Assembly (NCBI GenBank): GCA_904398675.1
Contig: CAJFPI010000061.1
Span: 1 to 6,978 of the forward strand
DNA length: 6,978 nt
Direction: 5' to 3'
Source of the DNA: an uncultured Oscillospiraceae bacterium
GTDB taxonomy: Bacteria > Bacillota > Clostridia > Oscillospirales > Oscillospiraceae
Every line of letters begins with the position of its first letter. Positions within the stretch are counted from its first letter, which is position 1. The notes below the pieces were generated by a model. The model did no database searches. It saw only the letters and a list, made by a program, of their open reading frames with translations, and was not told where the DNA came from. This document shows positions 5,466 through 6,978 of the stretch, piece by piece. The position numbers and the translations under genes were made by a program.

Positions 5466-5500
5466 TCGCATAGCGAATACACAGGAAAGGACGTATCAGC

Positions 5501-6691
5501 ATGTTTGTTTATGCAGATAACGCGGCAACCACCGCCCTCAGCGAAACCGCCCTTGCCGCCATGACAGAGGCGTTGCGGGATACCTACGGCAACCCCTCCA
5601 GCCTCCATCAGAAGGGGCAGGAGGCGTCCGACGCCCTGCGCCATGCCAGGGAGACCATGGCCCGCTACCTGGGGGCCCAGCCCAATGAGATCTATTTCAC
5701 CGGCTGCGGCACCGAGGCGGACAACTGGGCCATCCGCTACGGCGCAAAGGCCGGCGCGGCCAAGGGCAAAAAGCATCTGATCTCCACCCCCATCGAGCAC
5801 CACGCCGTGCTCCACACCCTCCAGGCCCTGGAGAAGGAGGGGTTTGAGGTCACCTACCTTCCGGTATATGATAACGGCGTCGTCCGTGTGGAGGATCTGG
5901 AGAAGGCCATCCGGCCGGACACCGCCATGGTCACCATTATGTACGCCAACAACGAGATCGGCTCCATCCAGCCCATCCCCGAGATCGGCGCGCTGTGCCA
6001 TGCGAAGGGCATCCTCTTCCACACCGACGCGGTGCAGGCGGCGGGCCACCTGCCCATCAACGTGGCGGAGCAGCACATTGATATGCTCAGCCTTTCCGGC
6101 CACAAGTTCCACGGCCCCAAGGGTGTGGGCCTGCTCTACTGCCGTAAGGGCATTCCCATCAAGCCCTTTATCGAGGGCGGCGCCCAGGAGCGGGGCAAGC
6201 GGGCCGGCACCGAGGCCCTGCCCAGCATCATCGGCATGGCCGCGGCCTTCCAGGAGTGCTGCGAGCACATGGAGGAGAACCGGAAGAAGGTCTCCGCCCT
6301 GCGGGACAAGCTGATCGCGGGCCTGAGCAAGATTCCCTACTCCCGCCTCACAGGCGATCCGGTGAACCGCCTGCCCGGGATGGTCAGTTTCTGCTTTGAG
6401 GGCATCGAGGGGGAGAGCCTCCTCCTCCGCCTGGATATGGCCGGCATCTGCGCCAGCTCCGGCAGCGCCTGCACCAGCGGCTCCCTGGACCCCAGCCATG
6501 TGCTGCTGGCCATCGGCCTGCCCCACGAGATCGCCCACGGCTCCCTGCGCCTGAGCCTGTGCGAGTATAACACAGAGGAACAGATCGACTACATTCTGGA
6601 GCAGGTCCCCCAGGTGGTGCGGACGCTCCGGGAGATGAGCCCCGTCTGGGCTCATATGATGGAGACCCGGGAAAACCCCTATAAAGACTGA
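5501..6691 (+). CDS. nifS: Cysteine desulfurase NifS/IscS
   Basis: This 396-residue pyridoxal-phosphate enzyme removes sulfur from L-cysteine, forms a persulfide on its own cysteine and passes it to the NifU scaffold. The catalytic residues fall four positions before their E. coli IscS counterparts: H100 in PIEHHAV, N151 in YANNEIG, D176 and Q179 in HTDAVQA, the cofactor lysine K202 in SGHKFHGPKG, and the active cysteine C324 in ASSGSACTSG. The long mobile loop around C324 marks it as class I (IscS/NifS), not SufS. Length is normal (IscS 404) and nothing is missing. The ATG at 5501 follows GGAAAGGA with a nine-base spacer and starts the usual MxVYxDNAATT N-terminus. It may also supply sulfur for tRNA thiolation, as IscS does elsewhere. 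nifU starts 21 bases after its stop; iscR ends 191 bases before it. Confidence 0.96.
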   Translation: MFVYADNAATTALSETALAAMTEALRDTYGNPSSLHQKGQEASDALRHARETMARYLGAQPNEIYFTGCGTEADNWAIRYGAKAGAAKGKKHLISTPIEHHAVLHTLQALEKEGFEVTYLPVYDNGVVRVEDLEKAIRPDTAMVTIMYANNEIGSIQPIPEIGALCHAKGILFHTDAVQAAGHLPINVAEQHIDMLSLSGHKFHGPKGVGLLYCRKGIPIKPFIEGGAQERGKRAGTEALPSIIGMAAAFQECCEHMEENRKKVSALRDKLIAGLSKIPYSRLTGDPVNRLPGMVSFCFEGIEGESLLLRLDMAGICASSGSACTSGSLDPSHVLLAIGLPHEIAHGSLRLSLCEYNTEEQIDYILEQVPQVVRTLREMSPVWAHMMETRENPYKD

Positions 6692-6712
6692 TAGAGAGAG
6701 GATGTGTCCTGT

Positions 6713-6978
6713 ATGGCAATGGATTACAGTGAAAAAGTGATGGAGCACTTCGCCCATCCCCACAATGTGGGCGTCATCGAGGATGCCGACGGCGTCGGCG
6801 AAGTGGGCAACGCCAAGTGCGGCGATATTATGAAGATGTATCTGAAGATCAAGGACGGCGTCATTGAGGATGTGAAGTTCCAGACCTTCGGCTGCGCCAG
6901 CGCCATCGCCACCAGCTCGATGGCCACGGACTTGATCAAGGGCAAGCCCGTGGAGGATGCGCTGAAGCTGACCAACCA
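6713..6978 (+). CDS. nifU: Iron-sulfur cluster scaffold NifU/IscU, N-terminal part (cut by window edge)
   Basis: The first 88 codons of an IscU-type scaffold are present. It opens MAMDYSEKVMEHFAHPHNVG, close to the IscU N-terminus. It shows the first two cluster-ligand cysteines, C36 in KCGDIM and C61 in FGCASAIATSS, together with the conserved D38 that makes the bound cluster labile. The third ligand cysteine (near residue 105 in the family) lies beyond the window. The protein receives sulfur from NifS, builds a [2Fe-2S] cluster and hands it to client proteins. The ATG at 6713 is favoured because GAGAGG lies 11 bases upstream; the in-frame ATG at 6719 would be 17 bases from it. Whether it is a single-domain scaffold, as usual in Clostridia, or longer cannot be seen. 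Confidence 0.94.
   Translation, partial: MAMDYSEKVMEHFAHPHNVGVIEDADGVGEVGNAKCGDIMKMYLKIKDGVIEDVKFQTFGCASAIATSSMATDLIKGKPVEDALKLTN

Noticed and set aside
5310..5500. T-box or known riboswitch controlling nifS
   Set aside because: No T-box AGGGTGGNACCGCG-like motif and no recognisable metabolite riboswitch core were seen; the region is described only as an unassigned structured leader.
5453..6763. Minus-strand open frame of 436 codons opposite nifS
   Set aside because: It is antisense to a complete cysteine desulfurase and its composition is that of a reversed GC-rich gene. No promoter or ribosome binding site supports it.

Overview
The window reads as chromosomal DNA from a GC-rich member of the class Clostridia, probably an Oscillospiraceae-type gut anaerobe of the Flavonifractor/Lawsonibacter/Pseudoflavonifractor kind. 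This rests on the Gram-positive WalRK-YycH-YycI gene set, the clostridial iscR-nifS-nifU order, strong GGAGG-type ribosome binding sites and G/C-rich third codon positions. The genus is inferred from gene character only. No mobile element, tRNA, rRNA or CRISPR array was found.

Left part, minus strand, positions 4505 down to 1: one tightly packed operon. In transcription order it holds a Nudix hydrolase of the ADP-ribose pyrophosphatase type, the response regulator WalR, the sensor kinase WalK, a YycH-like membrane-anchored regulator and the first 33 codons of a YycI-like protein cut by the window edge. Gaps are 24 to 33 bases, apart from an 11-base overlap of walK and yycH. A single good promoter (perfect TATAAT box, 17-base spacer) lies before the Nudix gene, so the essential cell-wall two-component system appears to be transcribed from the Nudix promoter. 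WalK senses the envelope and phosphorylates WalR; YycH and YycI are membrane partners that tune WalK in other Firmicutes.

Middle, about 4506 to 4847: a divergent intergenic region. It holds the minus-strand promoter and a leader hairpin, a structured block of unknown role, and the plus-strand promoter of the iscR operon. That promoter has TTGACA and TATAAT boxes and is overlapped by a perfect 8+8 inverted repeat that is a strong candidate for the IscR operator.

Right part, plus strand, 4848 to 6978: an iron-sulfur cluster assembly operon. An Rrf2/IscR-type regulator with a cysteine cluster is followed, after an unusually long 191-base gap, by the cysteine desulfurase NifS (IscS type) and a NifU/IscU scaffold protein cut by the window edge. 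NifS delivers sulfur from cysteine, NifU assembles the cluster, and the regulator probably senses cluster status and represses its own operon. The 191-base gap contains three successive potential RNA stems, one with G-U pairs that favour plus-strand RNA and the last followed by a T-rich run. It is the best candidate here for an undescribed cis-regulatory RNA.
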